DNA of 64,000 bases from Actinomadura sp. CNU-125. GTDB lineage: Bacteria; Actinomycetota; Actinomycetes; Streptosporangiales; Streptosporangiaceae. Position 1 is the first letter of the stretch. Each line of letters opens with the position of its first letter. The stretch is from assembly GCF_001942465.1 (NCBI RefSeq), contig NZ_MKJY01000011.1, positions 25,560 through 89,559 on the forward strand, given 5' to 3'. A model generated the notes under the pieces. That model had not been told where the DNA came from. It did not search any database and saw nothing but the letters and a program-made list of their open reading frames with translations. Shown in pieces: positions 27,008-35,303 of the stretch. The translations under genes were made by a program, and so were the position numbers.

Positions 27008-27176
27008 GCCCACGTGGCGCAAGGCGTCGCGCAGCACGGACACCGGGGGCAACTGCGTCGAACTGGCCGGACTCCCCGACGGCATCGGCATCCGCGACTC
27101 CAAGAACCCCACCGGCCCCAAACTCCTGATCGGGCGGGACGCCTTCCGCGCGCTGGTTTCTGATCTCCGCCGTTGA
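26994..27176 (+). CDS. DUF397 domain protein, second copy
   Basis: 60 residues, nearly the same as the first copy from MDRSEPTWRKASRS to GPKLLI, then a different C-terminus (GRDAFRALVSDLRR). It starts 184 bp after copy one in another frame. A recent tandem duplication that kept the 14-base overlap at each junction. Confidence 0.93.
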   Translation: MDRSEPTWRKASRSTDTGGNCVELAGLPDGIGIRDSKNPTGPKLLIGRDAFRALVSDLRR

Positions 27177-27179
27177 TCA

Positions 27180-27212
27180 CCGTGAGGTCACCGGATTCCG
27201 GTGACCTCACGG
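27180..27212. terminator. Strong bidirectional terminator
   Basis: CCGTGAGGTCACCGG / CCGGTGACCTCACGG: perfect 15-bp stem, 3-nt loop, 3 bp past the second DUF397 stop and facing the phosphatase stop. Confidence 0.9.
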
Positions 27213-27237
27213 CGGGTGTTCGTCCCTCGGGAACCGG

Positions 27238-28785
27238 TCAGCGGGGGGTGAGGGTTCGGGTGTGGAGGGCCGTGCCGTCGATGTCGCGGAGGCGGACGGT
27301 CAGTTCGGCCGAGTCTCCGTCGATCGCGACTTCGCCGAAGTGCTGGAAGCCGCCGGCCGGGGACGTGTTCGGGGTCTGCGGGGCGCGGTAGAAATCGAGT
27401 TGGGGACCGAAGGTGCCTTCGAGGATGTTCGGGCCGAACGCCCCGGCGTTCAGGGGGCCGGAGACGAACTCCCAGAACGGGTCGAAGTCCTGGAAGGCCG
27501 CCTTCGACGGGTCGTAGTAGTGCGCGGCCGTGTAGTGGACGTCGGCCGTCAGCCACACCATGTTCCGGACGCCTTTGCGCTTGGCGTACGAGAGCAGTTC
27601 GGCGATCTCGCGCTCGCGGCCCAGCGGGGCGCCGCCGTCGCCCTGCGCGACGCCTTCCTGGGCCGAGCCGTCCGGGACGATCAGTCCGATCGGCAGGTCG
27701 GCCGCGATGACCTTCCAGGTGGCGCGGGAGCGGCGCAGTTCGCGCTTGAGCCACGCGAGTTGCTCGGCGCCGAGGACGCCCTCGGTCGCGGTGGGCGAGT
27801 CGTTCGTCCCGTTGGCGTCCTTGTGGGTGCGCATGTCGAGGACGAACAGGTCCATCAGCGGGCCGTAGGAGAGGCGGCGGTACAGGCGTCCGTTCTTGTG
27901 GGCCCGGACGGCCGTCGGGGTGTATTCGAACATCGCACGGCGCGCGCGTGCGGCCAGGACGTCCACGCGCTTCTCGGTGTACTGGGGCAGGTCGAGGATC
28001 TCGCCGGGGTACCAGTTGTTGACGACCTCGTGGTCGTCCCACTGGTAGATCATCGGGACGCGGGCGTTGAACGCGCGCATGGCGGCGTCTTCGAGGTTGT
28101 ACCGGAACTGCCCGCGGTATTCGGCGAGCGTTTCGGCGACCTTGGACTTCTCCGCGGTGACGAGGTTGCGCCACGTCCGTCCGTCCGGGAGCTCGACCGT
28201 CTCCTGTAGCGGGCCGTCGGCGTACACCAGGTCGCCGCTGCACAGGAAGAAGTCCGGGTCGAGGGCGCTCATCGCGTTGAAGATGCGGTAGCCGCCGAGG
28301 GACGCGTCGATGCCCCAGCCCTGGCCCGCGAGGTCGCCCGACCAGACGAACCGGACGTCGGAGCGGTCGCGGGGCGCGGTGCTCAGGCGTCCGGTCACCG
28401 GCTCCGACAGGACGGAGCGGCGGTCCGCGTCGGCCAGGACCACGCGGTAGTGGAGCTCCCGCCCGGCGGGGAGGCCGCGCAGGAACGTCTTGCCGGTCAG
28501 GTCGGTGCCGGGGGTGAGCAGCGGCCCCGGGACGCGCCTGGCGCGGGCGAAGTCGGGCCGGTGGCTCACCTCGACGAGCATCCGCGCGGGCCGGTCCGAG
28601 CGGGCCCAGACGACCGCCTCGTGCGCGGTGACGTCACCGGTCTGCACGCCGTGGGTCAGGCGCGGGCGGCGCCGCACCAGTGCGGGCGCGGCCAGCGCGG
28701 GGCCGCCGCCGAGCAGCGTCCCCACGGCCGCTCCGGTACCCGCGGCCAGTCCGCCGCGCAGGAAGGTCCGTCGGTCGGGCGTCAT
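27238..28785 (-). CDS. PhoD-like alkaline phosphatase/phosphodiesterase (Tat-exported)
   Basis: 515 residues. The N-terminus RRTFLRGGLAAGTGAAVG and the Ala-rich end is a Tat signal peptide. Residues 40-135 form the N-terminal beta domain of PhoD; the metallophosphatase domain follows with FVWSGDLAGQGWG, CSGDLVYADGP, MIYQWDDHEVVNNW and LTADVHYTAAHYY as metal-binding segments. PhoD enzymes hydrolyse phosphomonoesters and diesters, including wall teichoic acids and nucleotides, using Ca and Fe. Single gene; divergent from the PadR operon. Confidence 0.93.
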   Translation of the reverse strand: MTPDRRTFLRGGLAAGTGAAVGTLLGGGPALAAPALVRRRPRLTHGVQTGDVTAHEAVVWARSDRPARMLVEVSHRPDFARARRVPGPLLTPGTDLTGKTFLRGLPAGRELHYRVVLADADRRSVLSEPVTGRLSTAPRDRSDVRFVWSGDLAGQGWGIDASLGGYRIFNAMSALDPDFFLCSGDLVYADGPLQETVELPDGRTWRNLVTAEKSKVAETLAEYRGQFRYNLEDAAMRAFNARVPMIYQWDDHEVVNNWYPGEILDLPQYTEKRVDVLAARARRAMFEYTPTAVRAHKNGRLYRRLSYGPLMDLFVLDMRTHKDANGTNDSPTATEGVLGAEQLAWLKRELRRSRATWKVIAADLPIGLIVPDGSAQEGVAQGDGGAPLGREREIAELLSYAKRKGVRNMVWLTADVHYTAAHYYDPSKAAFQDFDPFWEFVSGPLNAGAFGPNILEGTFGPQLDFYRAPQTPNTSPAGGFQHFGEVAIDGDSAELTVRLRDIDGTALHTRTLTPR

Positions 28786-28980
28786 CGGCGCCTCCGTTCT
28801 TGGTCCGTTGTCGCCCGGAATGATCGTGCACTCCGGTGGACGGCACCTGAACGGCGGGAATCCGCCGATGTACCCCCGGATCTCGAACCGGTCGGCCCGC
28901 GCGATGACGGGATCGGCACTGCCGGCCGTGCCTGCGCGTCCGCGGTCCCGTCTCGCGGCCGAGCTACTCGGTGTTGCTAT

Positions 28981-29013
28981 GTACCGGTAGTGAGTGTTAC
29001 TTTGTACCGGTAG
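28981..29013 (+). promoter_or_regulatory. Two direct repeats, probable PadR operator
   Basis: GTACCGGTAG occurs at 28981-28990 and 29004-29013, 23 bp apart, each with the palindromic core TACCGGTA, 33-65 bp before the padR start. A dimeric regulator could bind each core. Confidence 0.6.
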
Positions 29014-29045
29014 TCAGCAGCACTCAGTAGTGAAAGGGGGTGTTC

Positions 29046-29375
29046 GTGGACAAGCAGATGACGGAGATGCTCAAGGGCACGCTCGAAGGCTGCGTGCTCG
29101 AAATCATCGGCCGCGAGGAGACCTACGGGTACGCCATTACCCGCCGGCTGAACGACCTCGGCTTCACCGATGTCGTCGAGGGGACGGTCTACACCATCCT
29201 GCAGCGGCTGGAAAAGCACGGACTCGTCCAGGTGACGAAACGACCGTCCGGACAGGGCCCGCCTCGCAAGTTCTACGCGCTCAACGGTTCGGGGCGCGAG
29301 GAACTCGCGATGTTCTGGGCGAGATGGGAGCACATCACCTCACGGATCGACAAACTCAAGGAGGGTGGAAAATGA
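29046..29375 (+). CDS. PadR-family transcriptional regulator
   Basis: 109 residues, start GTG 29046 five bases after AAAGGGGG. Winged helix: MLKGTLEGCVLEIIGREETY, GYAITRRLNDLGF, VEGTVYTILQRLEKHGLV, PPRKFYALNGSGREEL. PadR proteins repress adjacent exporters until a drug or phenolic ligand binds. It overlaps the first DUF1048 gene (ATGA) and heads an operon of five genes ending with an ABC exporter. Confidence 0.93.
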   Translation: MDKQMTEMLKGTLEGCVLEIIGREETYGYAITRRLNDLGFTDVVEGTVYTILQRLEKHGLVQVTKRPSGQGPPRKFYALNGSGREELAMFWARWEHITSRIDKLKEGGK

Positions 29376-29726
29376 AGTTCCGGGAAACCGTTACGGGCAG
29401 CGATCTCACCAGGGAGTGGAAGGCTTTCGAAGCCCGGGCCGAGAAATTGCCGGCCGGCCACCGGGCGGCGTGGGAACAGATCAAGGGCCATCTGCTCCCC
29501 TACGGAGACTTCACCGGCCGAAGCCTGATGCCGATTCTCGACAGGCGCCCTGGTGCTGCTCGAAGAGTCTGCGGCCGATGGGCAGGGCATCGACGAGGTG
29601 CTGGGCGACGACATCGAGGGCTTCTGTGCGGCGCTCGCCGGCGGAGAAGGGGCCCGGAATCATCGCGACCGGTGGCGCGAGCAGTTGAACAGGAACGTCG
29701 CAAGGAAATTGGGGAGGCTGACGTGA
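29372..29726 (+). CDS. DUF1048 family protein, first copy (frameshifted as sequenced)
   Basis: About 118 residues: MKFRETVTGSDLTREWKAFE ... LLPYGDFTGRSLMPILDR, then after a net +1 shift near 29545, ALVLLEESAADGQGIDEVLG, DDIEGFCAAL and RWREQLNRNVARKLGRL. Both parts align with the downstream DUF1048 paralogue. The shift may be one extra base or two missing ones. DUF1048 proteins occur with PadR regulators and ABC exporters; their role is unknown. Confidence 0.8.
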
Positions 29727-30049
29727 GCATCCGAGACATCATCGAGGGCAAGAAGCACTGGCGCGCGCACATGGCGCGGGTCAAGGCGCTCCCGCCGGAC
29801 TACCAGATCGTCTACAAGGAGATGCAGAGGTACTTCTTCAAAGTCGGACCGGTCGACCTCGTCGAAGGTGACCTGCTCTCCGGGATCGTCGATTTCTTCG
29901 AGGAGGGCGTCGCGACCGGCAGAGGGGTCCTGGAACTCCTCGGGGACGATGTCGCCGCCTTCTGCGACGACCTGATCAAGGACTCGCGCACCTACGCCGA
30001 CATTCATCAGGAGTCCATCGGCGGGAAATCCGGCACGGCCGACAAGTAG
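29723..30049 (+). CDS. DUF1048 family protein, second copy
   Basis: 108 residues from GTG 29723 (GTGA overlap with the preceding stop): IRDIIEGKKHWRAHMARVKA, ALPPDYQIVYKEMQRYFF, DDVAAFCDDLI. Helical, soluble, no signal peptide. Paralogue of the preceding protein; the two could form a heterodimer. Function unknown. Confidence 0.88.
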   Translation: MSIRDIIEGKKHWRAHMARVKALPPDYQIVYKEMQRYFFKVGPVDLVEGDLLSGIVDFFEEGVATGRGVLELLGDDVAAFCDDLIKDSRTYADIHQESIGGKSGTADK

Positions 30050-30107
30050 CACCCGTCGACCGGTGCCCGCGGAATTCTGCCCTACCCGCGGCTTTCAAGG
30101 AGCCCCC

Positions 30108-31064
30108 ATGACAAGCGCGAAACCCCCGGCGATCGCGGTCACCGGACTACGTAAGTCCTACGGCGACAACGTCGTGCTCGACGGCATCGACCTGTCCGTC
30201 GCCGAAGGCACGGTCTTCTCCCTGCTCGGCCCCAACGGGGCTGGGAAGACCACCACCGTGCAGATCCTGTCCACGCTGATCGGCGCCGACGGCGGCGACG
30301 TGCGGGTGGCAGGCCATGATCTGGCCGCCGACCCCCACGCGGTCCGCGCGTCCATCGGCGTCACCGGCCAGTACTCGGCCGTGGACAAGCTCCTCACCGG
30401 CGAGGAGAACCTCGTCCTGATGGCCGACCTGCACCACCTTCGGCGGCGCGAGGGCCGCCGGCTCGCCGCGCGGCTGCTGGAACGGTTCGACCTCGTCGAG
30501 GCCGCCAAGAAGCCGGCGGCCACTTACTCGGGCGGCATGGCCCGGCGGCTGGACCTGGCGATGACGCTGGTCGGCGACCCGCGCGTCATCTTCCTGGACG
30601 AGCCCACCACCGGCCTGGATCCGCGCAGCCGCCGCACCATGTGGCAGATCGTCCGCGACCTCGCCGACGGCGGGGTCACGATCTTCCTCACCACGCAGTA
30701 CCTGGAAGAGGCCGACCGGCTCGCCGACCGCATCGCGCTGCTGGACCACGGAACGCTGATCGCCGAGGGCACCCCCGACGAGCTCAAGCGCCTCGTCCCC
30801 GGCGGCCACGTGTCCCTGCGCTTCGCCGACGACACCGCGCTCACCGGTGCGCTCGGCGCGCTCGGCCGGGGCTTCGTGGACACCTCCGACGACGACCGGC
30901 TCACGCTGCAGGTCCCCTCCGACGGCGGTGTCGCCGCACTGCGCGACCTGCTCGCCCGGCTGGACGCCGCCGACATCGAACCGGCCGACCTGTCCGTGCA
31001 CACCCCCGACCTCGACGACGTCTTCCTCACCCTCACCGGCACCCACAAGGACACAGTCGGATGA
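30108..31064 (+). CDS. ABC exporter ATP-binding protein (DrrA-like)
   Basis: 318 residues, start ATG 30108 after AAGGAGCCCCC. Walker A is GPNGAGKTT, the signature is YSGGMARRLDLAM, Walker B is VIFLDEPTTGLD, then the H-loop in FLTTQYLEEADRLADR. The C-terminal extension (DIEPADLSVHTPDLDDVFL) is that of daunorubicin-resistance DrrA proteins, which power drug or lipid export. Overlaps its permease by 4 bases. Confidence 0.95.
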   Translation: MTSAKPPAIAVTGLRKSYGDNVVLDGIDLSVAEGTVFSLLGPNGAGKTTTVQILSTLIGADGGDVRVAGHDLAADPHAVRASIGVTGQYSAVDKLLTGEENLVLMADLHHLRRREGRRLAARLLERFDLVEAAKKPAATYSGGMARRLDLAMTLVGDPRVIFLDEPTTGLDPRSRRTMWQIVRDLADGGVTIFLTTQYLEEADRLADRIALLDHGTLIAEGTPDELKRLVPGGHVSLRFADDTALTGALGALGRGFVDTSDDDRLTLQVPSDGGVAALRDLLARLDAADIEPADLSVHTPDLDDVFLTLTGTHKDTVG

Positions 31065-31861
31065 GCACCGCCACCGTCGTCCGCACCCACACCCTGGCCG
31101 ACTCTGCCACGATGACCCGGCGGCGCCTGAAGCACATGCTGCGCTACCCGGCCATGACGGTGCAGCTCATCGGCATGCCGGTCGTCTTCCTGCTGCTGTT
31201 CGTGTACGTCTTCGGCGGCACGCTCGGCGACGGGCTCGCCGGCGGCGGGGGCCGCCGGGCGTACCTCGGCTACGTGACCCCCGGCATCATCCTGATGACG
31301 ACGGTCGGCGCCGCCACCAGCACCGCCATCTCGGTGGCCATGGACACGGCGGAGGGAGTCGTCGCCCGGTTCCGGACCATGGCCATCTCCCGGTCGTCGA
31401 TCCTCACCGGGCACGTCATCGGCAGCATGGCCTCCATCGCGATCAGCATCGTGGTCGTCATCGGCGTCGCCCTCGCGATCGGCTTCCGGCCGAACGCCGG
31501 CCTCGCCGAATGGGTCGCCGCCGCGGGGTTCCTGGCGCTGTTCGTCTTCTCCCTCACCTGGCTGGCGGTCGCACTCGGCCTGGTGGCCAAGAACCCCGAG
31601 GGCGCGAGCAACGCGCCGCTGCTGCTGATGCTCCTGCCGTTCTTCGGCAGCGGCTTCGTGCCCACCGACTCGATGCCGACCGCCCTGCGCTGGTTCGCCG
31701 AGTACCAGCCCTTCACCCCCGCCATCGAGACCCTGCGCGGCCTGCTGATGGGCGACGCCATCGGCGGCAGCGCCTACCAGGCCGTCGCCTGGTCCGCGGG
31801 CATCGCCCTGGTCGGATTCCTCTGGTCGATGAAGCTGTTCGGTCGCGACCCCGGCCGCTGA
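31061..31861 (+). CDS. ABC-2 exporter permease (DrrB-like)
   Basis: 266 residues with six membrane helices of the ABC-2 type (MTVQLIGMPVVFLLLFVYVF first; final SAGIALVGFLWSMKLF). The conserved NAPLLLMLLPFFGSGFVP and FTPAIETLRGLLMG regions are typical of DrrB. It starts in the ATGA overlap with the ATPase gene. Together they form one exporter, probably for a hydrophobic toxic compound, under PadR control. Confidence 0.93.
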   Translation: MSTATVVRTHTLADSATMTRRRLKHMLRYPAMTVQLIGMPVVFLLLFVYVFGGTLGDGLAGGGGRRAYLGYVTPGIILMTTVGAATSTAISVAMDTAEGVVARFRTMAISRSSILTGHVIGSMASIAISIVVVIGVALAIGFRPNAGLAEWVAAAGFLALFVFSLTWLAVALGLVAKNPEGASNAPLLLMLLPFFGSGFVPTDSMPTALRWFAEYQPFTPAIETLRGLLMGDAIGGSAYQAVAWSAGIALVGFLWSMKLFGRDPGR

Positions 31862-31872
31862 CCGATGAACCG

Positions 31873-31908
31873 CCGCGACCGTCGGACCAGCGGGTCCGAC
31901 GGTCGCGG
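31873..31908. terminator. Strong bidirectional terminator
   Basis: CCGCGACCGTCGGACC / GGTCCGACGGTCGCGG: perfect 16-bp stem with AGCG loop, 12 bp past the exporter stop and 18 bp from the convergent reductase stop. Confidence 0.92.
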
Positions 31909-31925
31909 CTTCGGCGGCCCGGATG

Positions 31926-32986
31926 TCAGGCGCGGGCTTCGATCTTCATGTCGCCCTTGGTCACATTGCGGATGTGGTCGCCTGCGAGCAGGTCGTGGGG
32001 GTACCCGAGGCTGATCGCGCTGGCCTCGTCGAGGCGGGCCAGCTGGGCGGCGGTGAAGTCGACCTCCAGGGCGCCCAGGTTGCCCTCCAGTTGCGCAAGG
32101 GTGCGGGCGCCGATGATCGACGCCGTCACGCCCGGGTTCTGCAGCGTCCAGGCGAGCGCGACCTGCGCGGGGGTGCGGCCCAGCTCCGCGGCGACCTCCT
32201 TCACCGCGTCGCGATGCCGAGGTTGCGTTCGGTGACCAGCCCCAGCCCGGCGTTGAAGCTCTTGCGGGAGCTTTCCTCGGACGCCGCCGGGCTCGTCAGG
32301 TCGGCGCGGCCGTACTTTCCGGTGAGCACGCCGCCCGCCAGCGGCGAGTACGGGGTCACTCCGAGCCCCATCGTCCGGGCCATGGGGATGAGATCGCGTT
32401 CCGCGTCCCGGCTGACGAGGTTGTACTCGATCTGCAGCCCGACCAGCGGCGACCAGCCGCGCAGGTCGGCGATCGCCTGCATCCGCGAGATCTCCCACGC
32501 CGGGACGTTGGACATCGCCACGTACAGGACCTTGCCCTGCCGGACGAGGTCGTCCAGGCCGCGCAGGATCTCCTCGACGGGCGTCGTGAAGTCCCACACG
32601 TGCAGGTAGAGCAGGTCGAGGTAGTCGGTGTTCAGCCGCCGGAGACTGGCCTCCACGGAGGCGAACATGCTCTTGCGATGGCTCCCCGCGGAGTTCGGGT
32701 CGCCGGGTCGGCGCAGCGTCGTGTACTTCGTCGCCAGGACCAGGCTCTCGCGGTCGCCGCGGGTGAATTCGCCCAGCTGACGTTCGGCGCTGCCGTCGGT
32801 GTAGGTGTTGGCGGTGTCGATGAAGTTGCCGCCGCGCTCGACGTAGGTGTCGAACAGCTTGCGCGTCTCGTCCTTCTCGGCCCCCCAGCCGTGCTCGGTG
32901 CCGAAGGTCGCCGTGCCCAGCGCGAGCGGGGAGACCCGCAGGCCGGAACGGCCGAGCAGCCGGTAGTCGTCGAGGGTGAGCGACAT
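31926..32986 (-). CDS. Aldo/keto reductase (frameshifted as sequenced)
   Basis: Composite 353-residue NADPH-dependent oxidoreductase of the AKR superfamily (YajO/Tas-like). It starts MSLTLDDYRLLGRSGLRVSP. FIDTANTYTDG carries the catalytic Asp and Tyr, ATKYTTL the Lys region and DLLYLHVWD the His. One missing base near 32210-32213 (GCG-GAC after RNLGI) breaks the frame; it resumes at AVKEVAAELGRTPAQVALAW, and IIGARTLAQLEGNLGAL is the C-terminal cofactor loop. Divergent from the MmyB-like regulator, which probably controls it. Confidence 0.93.
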
Positions 32987-33103
32987 CGTGTCCTCCTGCG
33001 CTTGTGTTCCGTCGTCGACAGCGAGTCTGTGACCGCGGCGAACCGGAGGTAAGGGAAGGAACATCCTGGGAAGAGCGCTCCCACCCTCGCGGTTGCACCG
33101 TTC

Positions 33104-33937
33104 ATGACGCCCCGCACGGTGGACAAGACCCGAGAACTGGCCGCGTTCCTGCGGACCCGGCGTGAACGCCTGGATCCGCGGGACTTCGGCCTGCCGGTGC
33201 GCACGCGGGCCCGGCGGACCCCGGGGCTGCGCCGCGAAGAGGTCGCCGAACTGGCCGGGGTCAGCGTCGACTACATCGTGCGGCTGGAACAGGCGCGCGG
33301 GCTGCGGCCCTCCGTGGAGGTGGTGGAGGCGCTGTCCGGGGCGCTGCGCCTGGCCCCGGACGAGCGCGCCTACCTCTTCGACCTGGCGCGGCAGCGTCCC
33401 CGCGACGCCGACAAGCTCGTCACCGCCGCGGAGCCGTCGCTGGCCCGGCTGGTCGCCGACCTGTCACCGCTGCCGGCCATGCTCCTGAACCACCGCTACG
33501 ACGTCCTGGCCTGGAACACCGAGATGACGCGGCTGCTGCTGGATTTCGGCACCCTGCCGCCGTCGCAGCGCAACTCGATGTGGCTCTGCCTGATGCATCC
33601 GCAGTTGCGCGAGTACTACCTCGACCGCGAACGCATGGTGCGAGAGGGGATCGCCCACCTGCGCGCCGCGTGGGCCGCGTATCCGGACGACCGGGCGCTG
33701 ACGGACCTCATCGCCGAATTCACCACCGATCACGAGGACTTCGCGCGGTTGTGGGCCGAGCAGGACGTCAAGGTCAACGCACGCGGCGTCAAGATGCTGC
33801 GGCACCCCGAGGTCGGTGTGATCGCCGTCCAGTTCGAAACGCTCAGGCCGCTCCAGGACCCGGACCACCTGCTGGTGATCTACCGCGCCGCCGACGCGGA
33901 AAGCCAGTTGGCCTTGGACCGATTGACCGGACGGTAA
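33104..33937 (+). CDS. XRE-family regulator with MmyB-like ligand-binding domain
   Basis: 277 residues. The N-terminal HTH has the family signature RRTPGLRREEVAELAGVSVD and YIVRLEQARGLRPS. From about 105 it has the MmyB-like (PAS-like) domain: MLLNHRYDVLAWN, NSMWLCLMHP, HPEVGVIAVQFETL. Members often regulate a divergent short-chain dehydrogenase or reductase, and here an aldo/keto reductase is divergent with 117 bp between. A fatty-acid-like ligand is known for related proteins; not shown here. Confidence 0.93.
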   Translation: MTPRTVDKTRELAAFLRTRRERLDPRDFGLPVRTRARRTPGLRREEVAELAGVSVDYIVRLEQARGLRPSVEVVEALSGALRLAPDERAYLFDLARQRPRDADKLVTAAEPSLARLVADLSPLPAMLLNHRYDVLAWNTEMTRLLLDFGTLPPSQRNSMWLCLMHPQLREYYLDRERMVREGIAHLRAAWAAYPDDRALTDLIAEFTTDHEDFARLWAEQDVKVNARGVKMLRHPEVGVIAVQFETLRPLQDPDHLLVIYRAADAESQLALDRLTGR

Positions 33938-33950
33938 CACCGCCGCCTCC

Positions 33951-33972
33951 GGCGCCGACGAAAGTCGGCGTC
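33951..33972. terminator. Bidirectional terminator with GAAA tetraloop
   Basis: CGCCGAC-GAAA-GTCGGCG, extended by a G-U and G-C pair, in the 36-bp gap between convergent stops. Confidence 0.8.
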
Positions 33973-33973
33973 C

Positions 33974-34426
33974 TCACTCGCGTAGGCGCGTCAGGGCCTG
34001 CGGGGTCACGTGCCGTGCGAGTTCGTCGAGGAGGGCGACGATCGCGGCTAGGCGTTCGGGATCGTCGGTGTCGAGGGCCGTCGACAGCGCGGCGTCGATG
34101 GGCGTCGCCCGCACCTCCGCCACCCGGGCGGAGGCTTCCGGGGCCGGACGGACGAGGAGCCTGCGGCGGTCGCGGGGGTCGGGTTCGGTGACGACGGCGC
34201 CGGCCTCGCGCAGGCGGGCGACGGCCCCGGACACGGCGCTCTGCGGCAGGCCGGTCCGGGCGGCGATCTCGCCGACCGCGCCGCCCGGACGGTCGCGCAC
34301 GTCACCGGCCACGATCAGGACGGTCCGGACGCTCGTGGAGTGCGCCCCGACGCCTTCGGTGGGCAGCGCCGCCTCGCCGATCTTCATCAGGGTGCGCCCC
34401 AGCAGGAACAGGTCGACTCCGTTCAT
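33974..34426 (-). CDS. MarR-family transcriptional regulator
   Basis: 150 residues with start ATG 34426 (MNGVDLFLLGRTLMKIGE). The winged helix reads GGAVGEIAARTGLPQSAVSG, then the wing VVTEPDPRDRRRLLVRP. The frame upstream of 34426 contains the intergenic operator-like DNA and is not coding. Divergent from an alpha/beta hydrolase with 55 bp between, a typical repressor-target pair. Confidence 0.9.
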   Translation of the reverse strand: MNGVDLFLLGRTLMKIGEAALPTEGVGAHSTSVRTVLIVAGDVRDRPGGAVGEIAARTGLPQSAVSGAVARLREAGAVVTEPDPRDRRRLLVRPAPEASARVAEVRATPIDAALSTALDTDDPERLAAIVALLDELARHVTPQALTRLRE

Positions 34427-34434
34427 GACTCCAT

Positions 34435-34466
34435 GATACATCTTTTTAGATACATCAGTTCTGATG
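34435..34466. promoter_or_regulatory. Probable MarR operator region
   Basis: GATACATC occurs at 34435-34442 and 34449-34456 (14 bp apart), followed by the palindrome CATCAGTTCTGATG (34453-34466), in a short AT-rich divergent promoter. Confidence 0.6.
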
Positions 34467-34481
34467 CTTTTGGGAGTCTCC

Positions 34482-35303
34482 ATGGAAGCGACCACCCTGC
34501 GCGTGCCCGGCGCCACGCTGTACTACGAGGTGCGCGGGACGGGGCCGATGCTGCTGATCTCGCAGAGCGGCGAGGGCGGCGCGGGACGCAGCGCGGACCT
34601 GGTGGACCGCCTCGTCGACGACCACACCGTCGTGACGTACGACCGGCGCGGCCTGTCGCGCAGCGTCCTGGACGACCCGGCGGGCGGGGTGACGCTCGAC
34701 GAGCACGCCGACGACGTCCACCGCCTGCTGGCCGAACTCACCGACGAGCCGGTCCGCATGCTCGGGTGCAGTCTCGGCGCCTCCATCGGCCTGCACCTGG
34801 TCACGCGGCATCCGGAGCAGGTCGGCGTGCTCGTCGCGCACGAGCCGGTCAGCCCGCGGCTGCTCCCGGCCGACCGGCGCGCGGCCCACGAGCGGGAGCT
34901 GGCGGAGATCCAGTCCGTCCACCGGCGGGACGGACTGCGGGCGGCTCTCGCCGCGATCGCCGGGGTGCTCGGCATCGATCCGGCCGGGCCGGACGCCGAA
35001 CCCGGCCTCACCCCGCAGCCGATGACGCCGCGGCGGGTGCGCGACTTCGAGTTCTTCATCGAGCACGACTTCACCGCGATCGTGCGGGACACCCTCGACG
35101 TGGAGGCGCTGGCGAAGACGCCCGTCCGGATCGTCCCCGCGGTCGGACGGACGACGCCGCGGGCCGTCTTCGACCGGGCGTGCGCCGTCGCGCTGGCCTC
35201 GCTGGGCGGGACGCGACCGCGCGAGTTCCCCGGCGGCCACAACGGCAACACCACCCACCCGCGCGCCTACGCCGACGTGCTGCGGGACGCGCTCGGGGCT
35301 TAG
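34482..35303 (+). CDS. Alpha/beta hydrolase
   Basis: 273 residues; start ATG 34482 after GGGAG. Nucleophile elbow GCSLGAS (Ser near 92), oxyanion-side QSGEGG near 26, and a C-terminal FPGGHNGNTTHP with the catalytic His. No signal peptide, so cytosolic. A broad esterase/lactonase family; substrate unknown. It is probably repressed by the divergent MarR protein and induced by a small molecule it degrades. Confidence 0.9.
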   Translation: MEATTLRVPGATLYYEVRGTGPMLLISQSGEGGAGRSADLVDRLVDDHTVVTYDRRGLSRSVLDDPAGGVTLDEHADDVHRLLAELTDEPVRMLGCSLGASIGLHLVTRHPEQVGVLVAHEPVSPRLLPADRRAAHERELAEIQSVHRRDGLRAALAAIAGVLGIDPAGPDAEPGLTPQPMTPRRVRDFEFFIEHDFTAIVRDTLDVEALAKTPVRIVPAVGRTTPRAVFDRACAVALASLGGTRPREFPGGHNGNTTHPRAYADVLRDALGA

